From Laceyella sediminis (lineage in GTDB: Bacteria > Bacillota > Bacilli > Thermoactinomycetales > Thermoactinomycetaceae), in assembly GCF_003003125.1 (NCBI RefSeq), contig NZ_PVTZ01000008.1, positions 124,001 to 188,000 of the forward strand: a DNA stretch of 64,000 bases, read 5' to 3'. Under the pieces are notes generated by a model. That model saw only the letters and a program-made list of their open reading frames with translations, was not told where the DNA came from and ran no database searches. Positions 52,797 through 61,881 of the stretch are shown here, one piece after another. Position 1 is the first letter of the stretch. Every line of letters begins with the position of its first letter. A program made the translations under genes and the position numbers.

Positions 52797-53885
52797 TTAA
52801 GCGACACCTGTCAATGTTTTTGACTTGAAAGATGCCTGTCCCCTCGGCGGCAACTTTTTCAGCGCCTGAACTGCTTCATCCAAATCGGACACGGGAATCA
52901 CTTTCATCTTGATTCCCAAGCGCTTCACCGTTTGCTTAGCCGTTTTTTCATTTTGATCTTCGGGACGAATGTCTTTGGGGCAAAAAAACAAATCCATGCC
53001 TGCTTTATCCGCGGCCACCACTTTGTGCTGAATCCCCCCGATCTGTCCAACTTCCCCATCCGCCGTGATCGTCCCCGTTCCCGCGATCCGGTACCCTCGG
53101 GTTAAATCTTCCGGAACCAACCGGTTTAAGACCTCCAAAGCAAACATCAGGCCTGCGGAAGGGCCACCGATCTCCTGGGCGTCGATGTGGGTGGGCGGTG
53201 TTGTTTTCACTTCCACTTTTTCCACCGGCACGATTCCCAGCCCAGCACGCGGCTTGGACCCCGGTTCAACCCGCAAAGGAACTAAGGACGCGGTGATTCG
53301 CAGTTCTTTGCCATCGCGCAAAAGAGTCAATGCCACGCGTTCACCCGCTCGTTTGCGGCTGAGACGGGATATCAATTGCTGTATCGAAGCAACCGGCTCT
53401 CCGTCAATCCGCTTAATCACATCCCCTTCTTTGAGAGAGGAGGCTCCTTCTTTCAGCACCCGCTCCACTTCAACTCCCAGCACTTTTTGGGACACAGGCC
53501 GTTTGGCATGGCGAAAGGCAGCTACGATTGCCTGATTCTGTGATAAGCGCATATTGACGGTTTGTCTGCGCTGGTAATCCCGCTTATCCTCATCCTCGGC
53601 CAAAATGTGTTCCTCTGGAACCAGTTCAGTAGTACTTGTCCAGCGCGACAGCAATAGGTCGACAGGAGCCCCCTGCTTCATCGATATCGTGGTCAGCCGA
53701 AAACTCCCTTCCTCGTTGCCCTTTTCTTTGCCCACGGTCACCAAGGGCCCCACTTCCACCACCTTGCCAGGACCGATGGCAAAGTAAGGGATGGGGATCA
53801 AAAAAGCACCCCCGATCAGAAAACAGATGATTGAAAGGGCAATCACCCCCCAAATATTCCGTTGGTCAAACCGATTCAAGCTCAT
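52797..53885 (-). CDS. ylbL: YlbL: PDZ and Lon-type serine protease, membrane anchored
   Basis: About 362 residues from ATG 53885. One N-terminal membrane helix (WGVIALSIICFLIGGAFLI), a PDZ domain around residues 130-205 (LKEGDVIKRIDGEPVASIQQ), and a Lon-type protease domain with the Ser in GGPSAGLMFALEVL and the Lys in IQHKVVAADKAG. Bacillus YlbL takes part in the DNA-damage checkpoint by degrading the division inhibitor YneA; SepM is a related competence-peptide protease. It overlaps ylbK by 20 bases. Confidence 0.92.
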   Translation of the reverse strand: MSLNRFDQRNIWGVIALSIICFLIGGAFLIPIPYFAIGPGKVVEVGPLVTVGKEKGNEEGSFRLTTISMKQGAPVDLLLSRWTSTTELVPEEHILAEDEDKRDYQRRQTVNMRLSQNQAIVAAFRHAKRPVSQKVLGVEVERVLKEGASSLKEGDVIKRIDGEPVASIQQLISRLSRKRAGERVALTLLRDGKELRITASLVPLRVEPGSKPRAGLGIVPVEKVEVKTTPPTHIDAQEIGGPSAGLMFALEVLNRLVPEDLTRGYRIAGTGTITADGEVGQIGGIQHKVVAADKAGMDLFFCPKDIRPEDQNEKTAKQTVKRLGIKMKVIPVSDLDEAVQALKKLPPRGQASFKSKTLTGVA

Positions 53886-54675
53886 CTCGTGATTTCTCTC
53901 CTTGCCAATTCTCAATTAACGCCAGCAGTTGGGGCAGAACTTTTCGCGCTTCCATTTCTCCGCGCTTGACGCATTCATCCATCCGGTTGAACGCCGTCGG
54001 CGAAATGTCAGCCACATCGGGATGGATGAGGAAATCCGCCATCGGCCAACGCTGGCTGGTGATTTCTTTCTCCATGATAACTAAAGTTTGCGCAATCACA
54101 TCAAAAATATTTTTGATCTTGGCCTTGTTTACCCTGGGGATGACATCAACGGCAATCACAAAATCAGCCCCCATTTCCCGCACCACCGATACCGGAATGC
54201 GATCGATGACGCCCCCGTCAACCAATATCTGATCACCGAGCCGCACCGGTTCAAATATGCCGGGAATGGCAATGCTAGCCCGCACCGCGACATCAATCGG
54301 CCCCTCTTTGAATACGACAGGCTCCCCTTTGACTAGATCGGTGGCCACGATCCTCGCGGGAATCGGCAGTTCTTCGATCCGTTTGCGGTGGGCCAATAGG
54401 CGGATCAGTTCTTGCACTTTCTCCCCCATGACCAAACCCATTTTGGGCACCGTCAGGTCCAACCAATGCTTCACCCGTAGACCGGAAACCAACTTTTCGC
54501 ACAAATCTAAATCCAATCGATTGGCTAGCATGACTGAAACCACGCTTCCCATGCTGCTCCCAGCCACATATTGGACATCGATTCCCGCTTCCTTCAATAC
54601 CTTCACCACACCCAGATGCGCCATTCCGCGCGCACCGCCTGAACTCAACGCCAGGCCGATTTTGGGGCGTGCCAT
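53866..54675 (-). CDS. ylbK: Patatin-like phospholipase YlbK (RssA family)
   Basis: A 269-residue patatin: oxyanion loop SSGGARGMAHLG, nucleophile in AGSSMGSVVSVML, and the Asp of the dyad in DGGVIDRIPV. Predicted cytosolic acyl hydrolase; physiological substrate unknown. Paired with ylbL and divergent from ylbJ, as in Bacillus. Confidence 0.92.
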   Translation of the reverse strand: MARPKIGLALSSGGARGMAHLGVVKVLKEAGIDVQYVAGSSMGSVVSVMLANRLDLDLCEKLVSGLRVKHWLDLTVPKMGLVMGEKVQELIRLLAHRKRIEELPIPARIVATDLVKGEPVVFKEGPIDVAVRASIAIPGIFEPVRLGDQILVDGGVIDRIPVSVVREMGADFVIAVDVIPRVNKAKIKNIFDVIAQTLVIMEKEITSQRWPMADFLIHPDVADISPTAFNRMDECVKRGEMEARKVLPQLLALIENWQGEKSRDELESV

Positions 54676-54769
54676 GAACCACCCTCCATTCTTAGAATAA
54701 ACGGTCTAAATCACGCACGTTTTACGTAGACATGTTAATGTCTGAGTTGTCCACGAGGAGAGAATAAAT

Positions 54770-55981
54770 ATGATGCAACCCCTTCTCCGAAGTCAATTAA
54801 AAACGGTCACGTTTGCGTTCATCGCGTTCTTTATCGCGGTTGTGCTACTGATGTATCCGGAGCAAGCCTTCCGCTCATCCATTCGGGGATTGTCAATCTG
54901 GTGGGATGTCGTGTTCCCGGCGTTGCTCCCTTTTTTTATCACGGCAGAGATGATGATGGGCTTCGGAGTCGTCCATTTTATGGGTGTCTTATTGGAACCC
55001 TTGATGCGGCCGTTGTTCCGCGTGCCAGGTGCAGGCGGTTTTGTGATGGCGGTGGGATTGATTTCAGGCAATCCGATGGGCGCCAAACTTACCTCCCGCT
55101 TACGGGAACAGGGATTGATCTCACGGGAAGAAGGTGAGCGCCTTGTTTCCTTCACCAGTACCGCCGGACCGCTGTTTATCTTTGGGGCCGTGGCCGTCGG
55201 TTTTTTTGAGAGTACCTCAGTCGGCATTATCCTCGCGCTCGCCCATTACTTAGGAGCGTTTGCCGTCGGCTTCCTCATGCGATTTCATGAGCCGAAAGCG
55301 CCACCTTCCAAACCGCCGGTCAAAAAAACGGGCTTCATCCTGTTGCGAGCCTTGCGGGCGATGCATCGCGCCCGCCTACAAGATAGCAGAACACTCGGAC
55401 AATTAATCGGTCAAGCCGTAACTTCGGCCGTGCAAACCCTCCTATTGATCGGTGGCTTTATCATGATGTTCTCGGTGCTCACTCACTTAGTCAATTATGT
55501 GGGCATAACCACACTCTTCAACAGGGGCATCGCCCACGTTTTGGAGTTTTTTTCCTTTCCGGCCAGCCTGTCGGAAGCGATTACCGCCGGCATATTTGAA
55601 ATCACATTGGGATCGCAACTAGCTAGCGCCGCTTCGCCAGCTATCCCGCTGATGTTCAAATTGACTATCGTCAGCCTAGTCATCGGCTTCAACGGGCTTT
55701 CCATCCACGCGCAAGTGGCGAGCATGATCAGCCGGACGGATATCCGCTACGCCCCGTACTTTGTAGCCCGCTTGTTGCATGCGCTCATCTCCAGCGCTTT
55801 GACTGTTCTTTTGTATCCGTTGTTGCAAAAACATTTACACCATATGCCCGCGGCTGTGTCCGTGTTTCATCCGCTACAGACGCCGTTGTGGACGGGATTG
55901 GAATGGACTTCCATCACTATCTTGGTTTTGAGTTGTATCTTTATTTTATGCGAACGCATGCGCCATCGTTCCGTCTCTTGA
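54770..55981 (+). CDS. ylbJ: Sporulation integral membrane protein YlbJ
   Basis: A 403-residue membrane protein with about eight hydrophobic segments; GISGNPMGAKLTSRLREQGL-like and FISTAGPLFIFGAVAVGFF-like stretches match the nucleoside-recognition/YlbJ family. Expressed late in the mother cell in Bacillus and needed for spore cortex. Strong ribosome site GAGGAGAG. It is the only core gene on the plus strand in this part, followed by its own terminator. Confidence 0.92.
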   Translation: MMQPLLRSQLKTVTFAFIAFFIAVVLLMYPEQAFRSSIRGLSIWWDVVFPALLPFFITAEMMMGFGVVHFMGVLLEPLMRPLFRVPGAGGFVMAVGLISGNPMGAKLTSRLREQGLISREEGERLVSFTSTAGPLFIFGAVAVGFFESTSVGIILALAHYLGAFAVGFLMRFHEPKAPPSKPPVKKTGFILLRALRAMHRARLQDSRTLGQLIGQAVTSAVQTLLLIGGFIMMFSVLTHLVNYVGITTLFNRGIAHVLEFFSFPASLSEAITAGIFEITLGSQLASAASPAIPLMFKLTIVSLVIGFNGLSIHAQVASMISRTDIRYAPYFVARLLHALISSALTVLLYPLLQKHLHHMPAAVSVFHPLQTPLWTGLEWTSITILVLSCIFILCERMRHRSVS

Positions 55982-55990
55982 AAATGAGGG

Positions 55991-56034
55991 GAGCTCTCAT
56001 GCTGTGGCGGCTGAGAGCTCTTGTTTCTTTTTCG
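55991..56034 (+). terminator. Terminator of ylbJ
   Basis: GAGCTCTCA (55991-55999) pairs with TGAGAGCTC (56012-56020), then TTGTTTCTTTTTC. Confidence 0.8.
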
Positions 56035-56078
56035 GGCGGGCCATATACACTTGCTCAACCTGCTTGGAGTGTAGGAAA

Positions 56079-56561
56079 TTACTCGCGGTCAAATTTTTTG
56101 GCCAATGCCATCGCCACATGACTCGGTACCAACTCTTTGACATCGGCGCCGTGTTTGGCCACTTCTTTCACCATGCCGGAACTGATAAACGAATGTTGAT
56201 TGCTTGTCATCAAAAAGAAGGTTTCCGCTTCCGGGCGCAATTGGCGGTTGGTCGATGCGAGTTGCAATTCATATTCGAAATCAGAAATCGCCCTGAGGCC
56301 GCGCAGAATGACGTTAGCTTGCCGTTTGTGCAAGTAATCGACGAGCAATCCGTCAAAACTGTCCACTTCCACCATCGGCAAATGAGCCGTCGCTTGACTG
56401 ATCAACGCTTTGCGTTCTTCTACACTAAACAGGGGCTTTTTGGACGAGTTGACCAAAACAGCAACGATAATCTTGTCAAACACCTTGGCCCCTCGCTCAA
56501 TGATATCCAAATGGCCATATGTAATCGGATCGAAACTTCCTGGATAGACGGCTACTTTCAT
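56079..56561 (-). CDS. coaD: Phosphopantetheine adenylyltransferase
   Basis: Fourth step of CoA synthesis. 160 residues with the nucleotidyl-transferase motif [16 protein letters not shown] and the C-terminal [15 protein letters not shown]. It overlaps the end of rsmD by 4 bases. Confidence 0.96.
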   Translation of the reverse strand: MKVAVYPGSFDPITYGHLDIIERGAKVFDKIIVAVLVNSSKKPLFSVEERKALISQATAHLPMVEVDSFDGLLVDYLHKRQANVILRGLRAISDFEYELQLASTNRQLRPEAETFFLMTSNQHSFISSGMVKEVAKHGADVKELVPSHVAMALAKKFDRE

Positions 56562-57130
56562 GTGTTTTCCCCTTCTTTCTCTTCCGGAGTATACAACGTC
56601 ATCGCCACGTCGCCATAGGACAAGCTACGAAAAGAAGTCAGTCGCCCAACCTTTTCAGGCATGGAGGCTTGGCTTGGGTGCTCCGCCACCACCACCCCCT
56701 CCTCCGCCACCAAACCTAGCTCGGCGATCTCCGTCAAAGCGGGAATGAGCAATTGTTTGTGGTAAGGCGGATCGAGAAAAATGATGTCAAATTGAATGCC
56801 TCGTTCGTTCAAGGTTTTTAATGCCGCCCTAGCGTCTCGGCGCATGATTTCCACTTGCTCCGACAACTTCGCCAACGCTGCGTTCGCTCTGACCGTCTCG
56901 CAACTTGTCCTAGATTGGTCCACAAAAAAAGCGCGCTCCATTCCCCGGCTAAGCGCTTCCAAACCCAATGAACCCGTCCCAGCAAACAAATCGAGGGCGT
57001 ATCCGCCGTCAAAAAACGGACCGATCACCGAAAACAGCGATTCCTTCACACGGTCAGCCGTCGGTCGAACATGTTGGCCAGGCACCATTTTCAGCCGCGT
57101 TCCTTTGCGGTTGCCAGCAATAATTCGCAT
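56558..57130 (-). CDS. rsmD: 16S rRNA (guanine-966-N2)-methyltransferase RsmD
   Basis: A 190-residue Rossmann methyltransferase: [19 protein letters not shown] (SAM loop) and [12 protein letters not shown] (DPPY catalytic motif), plus the substrate loop [13 protein letters not shown]. Modifies G966 of 16S rRNA. Upstream of coaD, as in many Firmicutes. Confidence 0.95.
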   Translation of the reverse strand: MRIIAGNRKGTRLKMVPGQHVRPTADRVKESLFSVIGPFFDGGYALDLFAGTGSLGLEALSRGMERAFFVDQSRTSCETVRANAALAKLSEQVEIMRRDARAALKTLNERGIQFDIIFLDPPYHKQLLIPALTEIAELGLVAEEGVVVAEHPSQASMPEKVGRLTSFRSLSYGDVAMTLYTPEEKEGENT

Positions 57131-57196
57131 GGATCGTCACCTTGCTCCTCTTAGTTCAATTGAACATAACACGTTTAATCCTACCATAAAGAAGAT

Positions 57197-57307
57197 CTAA
57201 AATAAAATGATTGCAGGATGTATAAAAAAGGGTAAACCGGCAATCCTAATTGATGACAGCGTCGTGATGATGTTGTCAAACCGCGGAGAAGACTTACGTT
57301 TCCCCAT
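57197..57307 (-). CDS. Short ORF, possible N-terminal stub
   Basis: Encodes MGKRKSSPRFDNIITTLSSI then RIAGLPFFIHPAIILF (36 aa) behind GGAGGAAGAGC. The end resembles the first membrane helix and GxPxxxHP motif of site-2-type metalloproteases, but the frame stops there. It may be a truncated gene. Confidence 0.35.
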   Translation of the reverse strand: MGKRKSSPRFDNIITTLSSIRIAGLPFFIHPAIILF

Positions 57308-57373
57308 AAGCTCTTCCTCCGGTTTCTCCTCTCCCATTAAGTATCTGACACCGATGTTGTGGAAGATACATCG

Positions 57374-57402
57374 GGCTCGCGGAATATCCGCGAGCCTATT
57401 TT
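57374..57402. terminator. Bidirectional terminator
   Basis: GGCTCGCGG (57374-57382), loop AATAT, CCGCGAGCC (57388-57396), then TATTTTTTAT on the plus strand. Confidence 0.75.
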
Positions 57403-57420
57403 TTATAGAAATTTGTCGAC

Positions 57421-57732
57421 TGAAAGCCCACGGTTTGAATCGTGGGATGAAAAGCGGCGTTGCTCGACATCCCCTTTTTTGGGATGGTAAGAGCAACCAA
57501 TTTGTGGTATAATCGAACATATGAGCGGTGCTCATCCCACTGGGTAAAACCATGAGAGTGAGGCAAAAGGAGCTAGCGTACTGGTAACAGGTATGCCGCC
57601 CGTGTGGGTACATTTCTAACTGCATGGGACGGGGTGATGGCACACCCCTAAACTTGGGCATTGTTCAAAAGGAAACGGACTGCGAACGCTAATGACCCAA
57701 GAATCCACGGCTTTAGCCGTGTGGAGTGTCAA
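57421..57732 (+). mobile_element. IS200/IS605-type non-coding element with possible omega-RNA end
   Basis: Left end: imperfect hairpin CCCACG/CGTGGG after TGAAAG (57427-57446). Right end: AATCCACGGCTTTAGCCGTG followed by TGGAGTGTCAA, the form typical of IS605/IS1341 right ends next to tnpB. Between them lie about 250 bases without a transposase or TnpB gene but with conserved-looking short stems (GACGGGGTGATGGCACACCCC). TnpB/IscB elements encode a guide RNA at this end. I infer a deletion derivative that keeps the ends and perhaps the RNA. Confidence 0.65.
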
Positions 57733-58211
57733 GCTTTGGCTTTCCCTCTTCTCGCTTTCGTTTTTTTGGACCGATGTGACAATCGGATTTGAGACAGTTC
57801 ATCAAAACCGGGCGGACATTCTTCCACGTCGCTTTGCGTATCCCAGTCATCCAAGGCCAGTTCAGAAAAATCGGGCCATTCCACTTCTTCCAGCCGTGAC
57901 GTCGGCTCAGATGATTCAGCGTAAGGCGAAAACTTCTTCTTTTTTTCGTCCCCTTTGCGCTTTTTATCCACTTCCATCGGCGCGGGCATTTCATGGTGAG
58001 GCTCCCATCCGCCACCGAAAATCCAGTCCTCTTCCCAGCCGTCAGCCATATACTCGGAGAAGTCCTGGTTCGACGATGGCTTCGGTTCCCCCATCGCTCC
58101 AGCCTCTTCCCACGGAAATTCATCGATAAAGCCGAAAACGGGTTTTTCTAGATTTTGGGTTCTGAGGACCCGCTTGTTCATCACGTTTTTTTTCGGGTGT
58201 TTTTTCTTCAT
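57729..58211 (-). CDS. Acidic, Trp-rich hypothetical protein
   Basis: A 160-residue ORF: basic start (MKKKHPKKNVMNKRVLRTQN), then an acidic, Trp-rich middle (YMADGWEEDWIFGGGWEPHH; PDFSELALDDWDTQ) with little predicted fold, and a basic end. Its last codons run into the IS605-like right end, which supplies the stop codon, so the natural C-terminus may be lost. No recognised family; low complexity suggests a spore-coat or scaffold-like protein, but that is a guess. Confidence 0.55.
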   Translation of the reverse strand: MKKKHPKKNVMNKRVLRTQNLEKPVFGFIDEFPWEEAGAMGEPKPSSNQDFSEYMADGWEEDWIFGGGWEPHHEMPAPMEVDKKRKGDEKKKKFSPYAESSEPTSRLEEVEWPDFSELALDDWDTQSDVEECPPGFDELSQIRLSHRSKKTKARRGKAKA

Positions 58212-58316
58212 TCCTTTCCTCTCCCTTAGGTGGTCAAATCAATCCCTATACCATATGAAACCAAGGCAACCACCGTATGGATGGACACCCATACCCGCCG
58301 CCTAAATCGCAGTCGA

Positions 58317-58628
58317 TCAGATTCGCACCATATTCGCTTCAAACGGGGTGATCACCCCCTCCATCACCAACATTTGCAAGGTGCGCCTAGACAGCTCTCT
58401 GTATCGCGGCGAACGTTGGATCATTTGCACTTCATGCGGTGTGAGAAAGCGGTACGGCAACTGGTTAGCAAATGCCAGCAGTCCCATCAGCCCTTGCGTT
58501 CGCCGAATCATCTTCGCTTGGCGAACCAATTCTTTTAGCTGCTCGGTAGTCACCGCTTCCCTGCCAACCGTTTGGTTGATCTCCTGCACCAACTCACGGT
58601 AAAACGCTGTTTTACTCACACTGTTCAC
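58317..58628 (-). CDS. Small helical hypothetical protein, 103 aa
   Basis: An all-helical protein (LKELVRQAKMIRRTQGLMGL; YRELSRRTLQMLVMEGVITP) with many Arg and Gln. It is transcribed towards the acidic protein gene. No motif recognised. Confidence 0.5.
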   Translation of the reverse strand: MNSVSKTAFYRELVQEINQTVGREAVTTEQLKELVRQAKMIRRTQGLMGLLAFANQLPYRFLTPHEVQMIQRSPRYRELSRRTLQMLVMEGVITPFEANMVRI

Positions 58629-58705
58629 CCCCGTTGTGTCAACGCTTCATCTTATGCATACGCTTCCGGGCATGACTGTGCGCCGCAAATCCAGCCCCGA
58701 AAACA

Positions 58706-58735
58706 CCAAAAAGCCCGTCTCAATTAGACGGGCTT
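58706..58735 (-). terminator. Terminator of recG
   Basis: AAGCCCGTCT (58711-58720), loop CAATT, AGACGGGCTT (58726-58735); the minus strand ends TTTTTGG. Confidence 0.85.
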
Positions 58736-60782
58736 AATCAAGCTTGATCGTTTCCAATTGATTTTCACGCAAATATTCCACGAGGGGACGCCACTCGGGA
58801 CGGGTGGTAAAGTCCGGTTGATCCACCAGCCAAGCCGCATCCGCGCGCGCCACTTCCAACACCCGAACATCTTCATTCAAATCGGCTAACTTGAAATCGG
58901 GGAGGCCACTCTGTTTCACACCCAAGAAATCACCCGGCCCGCGCAATGCCAAGTCTCGGCGGGAAATTTCAAATCCATCCGTCGTTTCGGTCATGATGCG
59001 CATCCGTTCCACGCCCATTTCCGACTTGGGGTCGGCCACCAGCACACAGGTGGAAGCGCCCCCACCGCGCCCAACCCGGCCACGCAATTGGTGCAATTGC
59101 GCCAAGCCGAAGCGGTCGGCGTCATAAATCACCATCACCGTCGCATTGGGCACGTTAACCCCCACTTCGACCACTGTGGTTGACACTAGCACTTGCACCT
59201 CATTTTCCGCATAACACCGCATCACTTCTTCTTTTTCCGCCGGGGCCATCCGTCCGTGCAACAAGCCGACCCGGATCGGAGCCAACTGAGTAGCCAGCTG
59301 TTCAAACACTTCCTGAGCGTTTTCCAAATCTAGCTTCTCTGACTCTTCAATCAGCGGACAAATCACATAAGCTTGGCGCCCGCTTTTGCACTCCTTGGCG
59401 ATGAAATTAACAATACGGGGCCACAGGTCTTTTTTAACCCAATACGTGTCAATCGGCTGACGGCCAGCTGGCATTTCGTCAATCGTCGACACATCCATCT
59501 CCCCGAACACGGTGATCGCCAATGTGCGCGGAATCGGTGTTGCTGTCATATGCAACACATCCGGCGCGCCTCCTTTTTGCCGCAAGGTGGCTCGTTGTTT
59601 GACACCAAAACGGTGCTGTTCATCCATGATGACCAAACCCAAATCACGATAAACCACCGCTTCTTGGATCAAGGCATGAGTGCCAACGACAACATTCGCC
59701 AAGCCCATCTGAATCTGCCCCAGCGCTTCCCGCCGCTCCTTGGCCGTCATGCTTCCCGTCAACGGGACGACATTCACCCCGAACGGAGCTAACAACTTGC
59801 TGATGGAGCTGGCGTGCTGATCAGCCAGGATTTCCGTCGGCACCATTAGCGCCCCTTGGTGTCCACTCAAATAGTTGGCGTACAAGGCGATTGCGGCCAC
59901 CACCGTTTTGCCCGACCCCACATCTCCCTGCAACAAGCGGTTCATCTGGTGCGGCGCCTTCATGTCGGACAAAATTTCTTCAACTACGCGCCGTTGCGCC
60001 CCAGTCAGCGGAAAGGCCAGCTTAGCAATGAATGCCTCCACCTCGTCGGCAGAAAACTGATGGGCGATCCCTTCCGTTTCCGTGCGGGTTATTTTTTTCA
60101 ACCACATGAGCTTCAGTTCATACAACAGCAATTCCTCATACACCATGCGGCGTCGCGCTTGCATGCCTTCCTTTTTGCCTTTGGGAAAATGGAGGTAGTA
60201 CATAGCCTGGGCGCGCGGAATTAGTTTATACCGCTCGCGCAATTCCTGCGGCAAGACTTCTTCTATCTCCCGCCCATACTGCGTAAACGCTTCATAAATC
60301 AATTTGCGCAACCAATGCATTTTGATCGAACTGGTGACAGAATAAACTGGCTCCAACCGGCCCAGATGCTTCTCTTGTTCCGCTTGACTCACAAATGTGC
60401 GGTCGGCGGTGATCGAAAGGCGGTGCCGATCCCATTTGCCGGAGACGACCAATGTTTGGCCCACCCGGATCTTGTCTTTCAAATAAGCTTGGTTAAACCA
60501 AATAACGTTCACCATCACACCGTCGACATCTAGTTTGACGGTCATGCGCGACTTTTTCTTGTTGAACCAGCGGACGCTTGGCTGTCCGAAAACCTGCCCC
60601 CGCACCGTCACTCGGTCATCGTGCGCAGCTTGCGACAATTCGCTTAAGCGGTAATCTTCATAGCGATAAGGGTAATGCGCCAACAAATCGGCAATGGTGT
60701 GAATCCCTAGCTCGGCCAAATCTTGTTTCCGTTGCTCTCCCACTCCGGGAAGGACATCCACCGGAATTTGGCTCAAATTCAT
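58734..60782 (-). CDS. recG: ATP-dependent DNA helicase RecG
   Basis: Rescues stalled forks and processes Holliday junctions. 682 residues: N-terminal wedge OB domain (DRVTVRGQVFGQPSVRWFNK), Walker A LLQGDVGSGKTVVAAIAL, DEQH box VIMDEQHRFGVKQ, TATPIPRT, and motif VI QLRGRVGRGGG. The start overlaps the sdaAA stop by ATGA. Confidence 0.96.
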   Translation of the reverse strand: MNLSQIPVDVLPGVGEQRKQDLAELGIHTIADLLAHYPYRYEDYRLSELSQAAHDDRVTVRGQVFGQPSVRWFNKKKSRMTVKLDVDGVMVNVIWFNQAYLKDKIRVGQTLVVSGKWDRHRLSITADRTFVSQAEQEKHLGRLEPVYSVTSSIKMHWLRKLIYEAFTQYGREIEEVLPQELRERYKLIPRAQAMYYLHFPKGKKEGMQARRRMVYEELLLYELKLMWLKKITRTETEGIAHQFSADEVEAFIAKLAFPLTGAQRRVVEEILSDMKAPHQMNRLLQGDVGSGKTVVAAIALYANYLSGHQGALMVPTEILADQHASSISKLLAPFGVNVVPLTGSMTAKERREALGQIQMGLANVVVGTHALIQEAVVYRDLGLVIMDEQHRFGVKQRATLRQKGGAPDVLHMTATPIPRTLAITVFGEMDVSTIDEMPAGRQPIDTYWVKKDLWPRIVNFIAKECKSGRQAYVICPLIEESEKLDLENAQEVFEQLATQLAPIRVGLLHGRMAPAEKEEVMRCYAENEVQVLVSTTVVEVGVNVPNATVMVIYDADRFGLAQLHQLRGRVGRGGGASTCVLVADPKSEMGVERMRIMTETTDGFEISRRDLALRGPGDFLGVKQSGLPDFKLADLNEDVRVLEVARADAAWLVDQPDFTTRPEWRPLVEYLRENQLETIKLD

Positions 60783-61672
60783 GATTTCTGGTCGATCGTC
60801 CCAAAAATTTGCCGTTCCAGCACCCGGCCTGTGGGAGTGGCCGCCAAACCGCCCAAAGCTGTTTCGCGCAGGGCCACGGGCATCGATTGGCCGATTTTGT
60901 ACATGGCATCGATCACTTCATCTGTAGGGATCACACTTTTGACGCCCGCCATCGCCATATCCGCCGCCACCATCGCAATGGCAGCGCCCATCGCGTTTCG
61001 TTTGACGCAGGGCGCCTCCACCAGGCCGGCCACCGGATCACACACCAAGCCGAGCATGTTTTTCAATGCGATGGCTACCGCTTCCGCAGACATCGAAGGC
61101 GTTCCCCCGGCCATCTCCACCACCGCCGCCGCTGCCATCGCCGTAGCAGAGCCGACTTCAGCTTGGCATCCGCCAGCAGCTCCAGAGATACAGGCGTTAT
61201 TGGCAATACAAAAGCCAATCGCTCCCGCGGTGAACAATCCGCGGATCATCGTTTCCCTATCGGAACCCAGTTTTTCCGCCGCAGTAGCAATCGTGCCCGG
61301 CAGAATACCGCATGCTCCCGCTGTAGGGGTGGCGACAATCGTGCCCATGGCCGCATTCACTTCCGAAACGGCGGTGGCTCGTGAAACCGCATCCAATACT
61401 GTCCCGCCTGAAAGCAAGACCGGTGCGGTGCGCTTGTACTCCTGTATTTTTTTGGCATCTCCGCCCGTCAAACCGCTATGCGAGCGAATGTCTTCGGTCA
61501 ATCCCCGTTTAATCGCTTCAAGCATCACATCGAGGTTGCGCCCCATCTCTTCAAAGATGTCTGCCTCCGGCCGATTAAACACCGTTGCTTCGTGGGCAAG
61601 CATCACATCTGATATTTTCAGGTGTTCTGATTCCGCCAGCTCTACCAATTCTGCCACGGTTCGAAACTTCAT
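60779..61672 (-). CDS. sdaAA: L-serine dehydratase, alpha subunit
   Basis: Iron-sulfur enzyme converting L-serine to pyruvate and ammonia. Start ATG 61672 after AAGGGGATTGG gives 297 residues. Cluster cysteines appear in TAGACGILPGTIA, NNACISGAAGGCQAE and an M-GLVCDPVAGLV segment. Coupled to recG downstream and preceded by sdaAB. Confidence 0.95.
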   Translation of the reverse strand: MKFRTVAELVELAESEHLKISDVMLAHEATVFNRPEADIFEEMGRNLDVMLEAIKRGLTEDIRSHSGLTGGDAKKIQEYKRTAPVLLSGGTVLDAVSRATAVSEVNAAMGTIVATPTAGACGILPGTIATAAEKLGSDRETMIRGLFTAGAIGFCIANNACISGAAGGCQAEVGSATAMAAAAVVEMAGGTPSMSAEAVAIALKNMLGLVCDPVAGLVEAPCVKRNAMGAAIAMVAADMAMAGVKSVIPTDEVIDAMYKIGQSMPVALRETALGGLAATPTGRVLERQIFGTIDQKS

Positions 61673-61837
61673 CGTTCCAATCCCCTTCTCTGTCACATAA
61701 TTTTCCGGATCTATTGCCACACCCGTTCCCAACGCAAGCGGGGCTTAACCCCTTTTCCATTCAAACCGGAAAAATCCCTTTTTATCTCCATGATAAACCA
61801 TGCGAGAGCGGCGCAGGGTTGCCAATATCATCCGTCA

Positions 61838-61870
61838 AAGAAAACCGCCGGTCGACAAGGAACGGCGGTT
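61838..61870 (-). terminator. Hairpin between sdaAB and sdaAA
   Basis: AACCGCCG (61843-61850) pairs with CGGCGGTT (61863-61870); the minus strand continues TTCTTTGACGG. Probably partial termination after sdaAB. Confidence 0.6.
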
Positions 61871-61881
61871 ACTCTGGCGGA

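Noticed and set aside
57197-57661. 154-codon minus-strand frame
   Set aside because: It runs through a terminator and the IS605-like element; only the last 36 codons have a plausible start and ribosome site.
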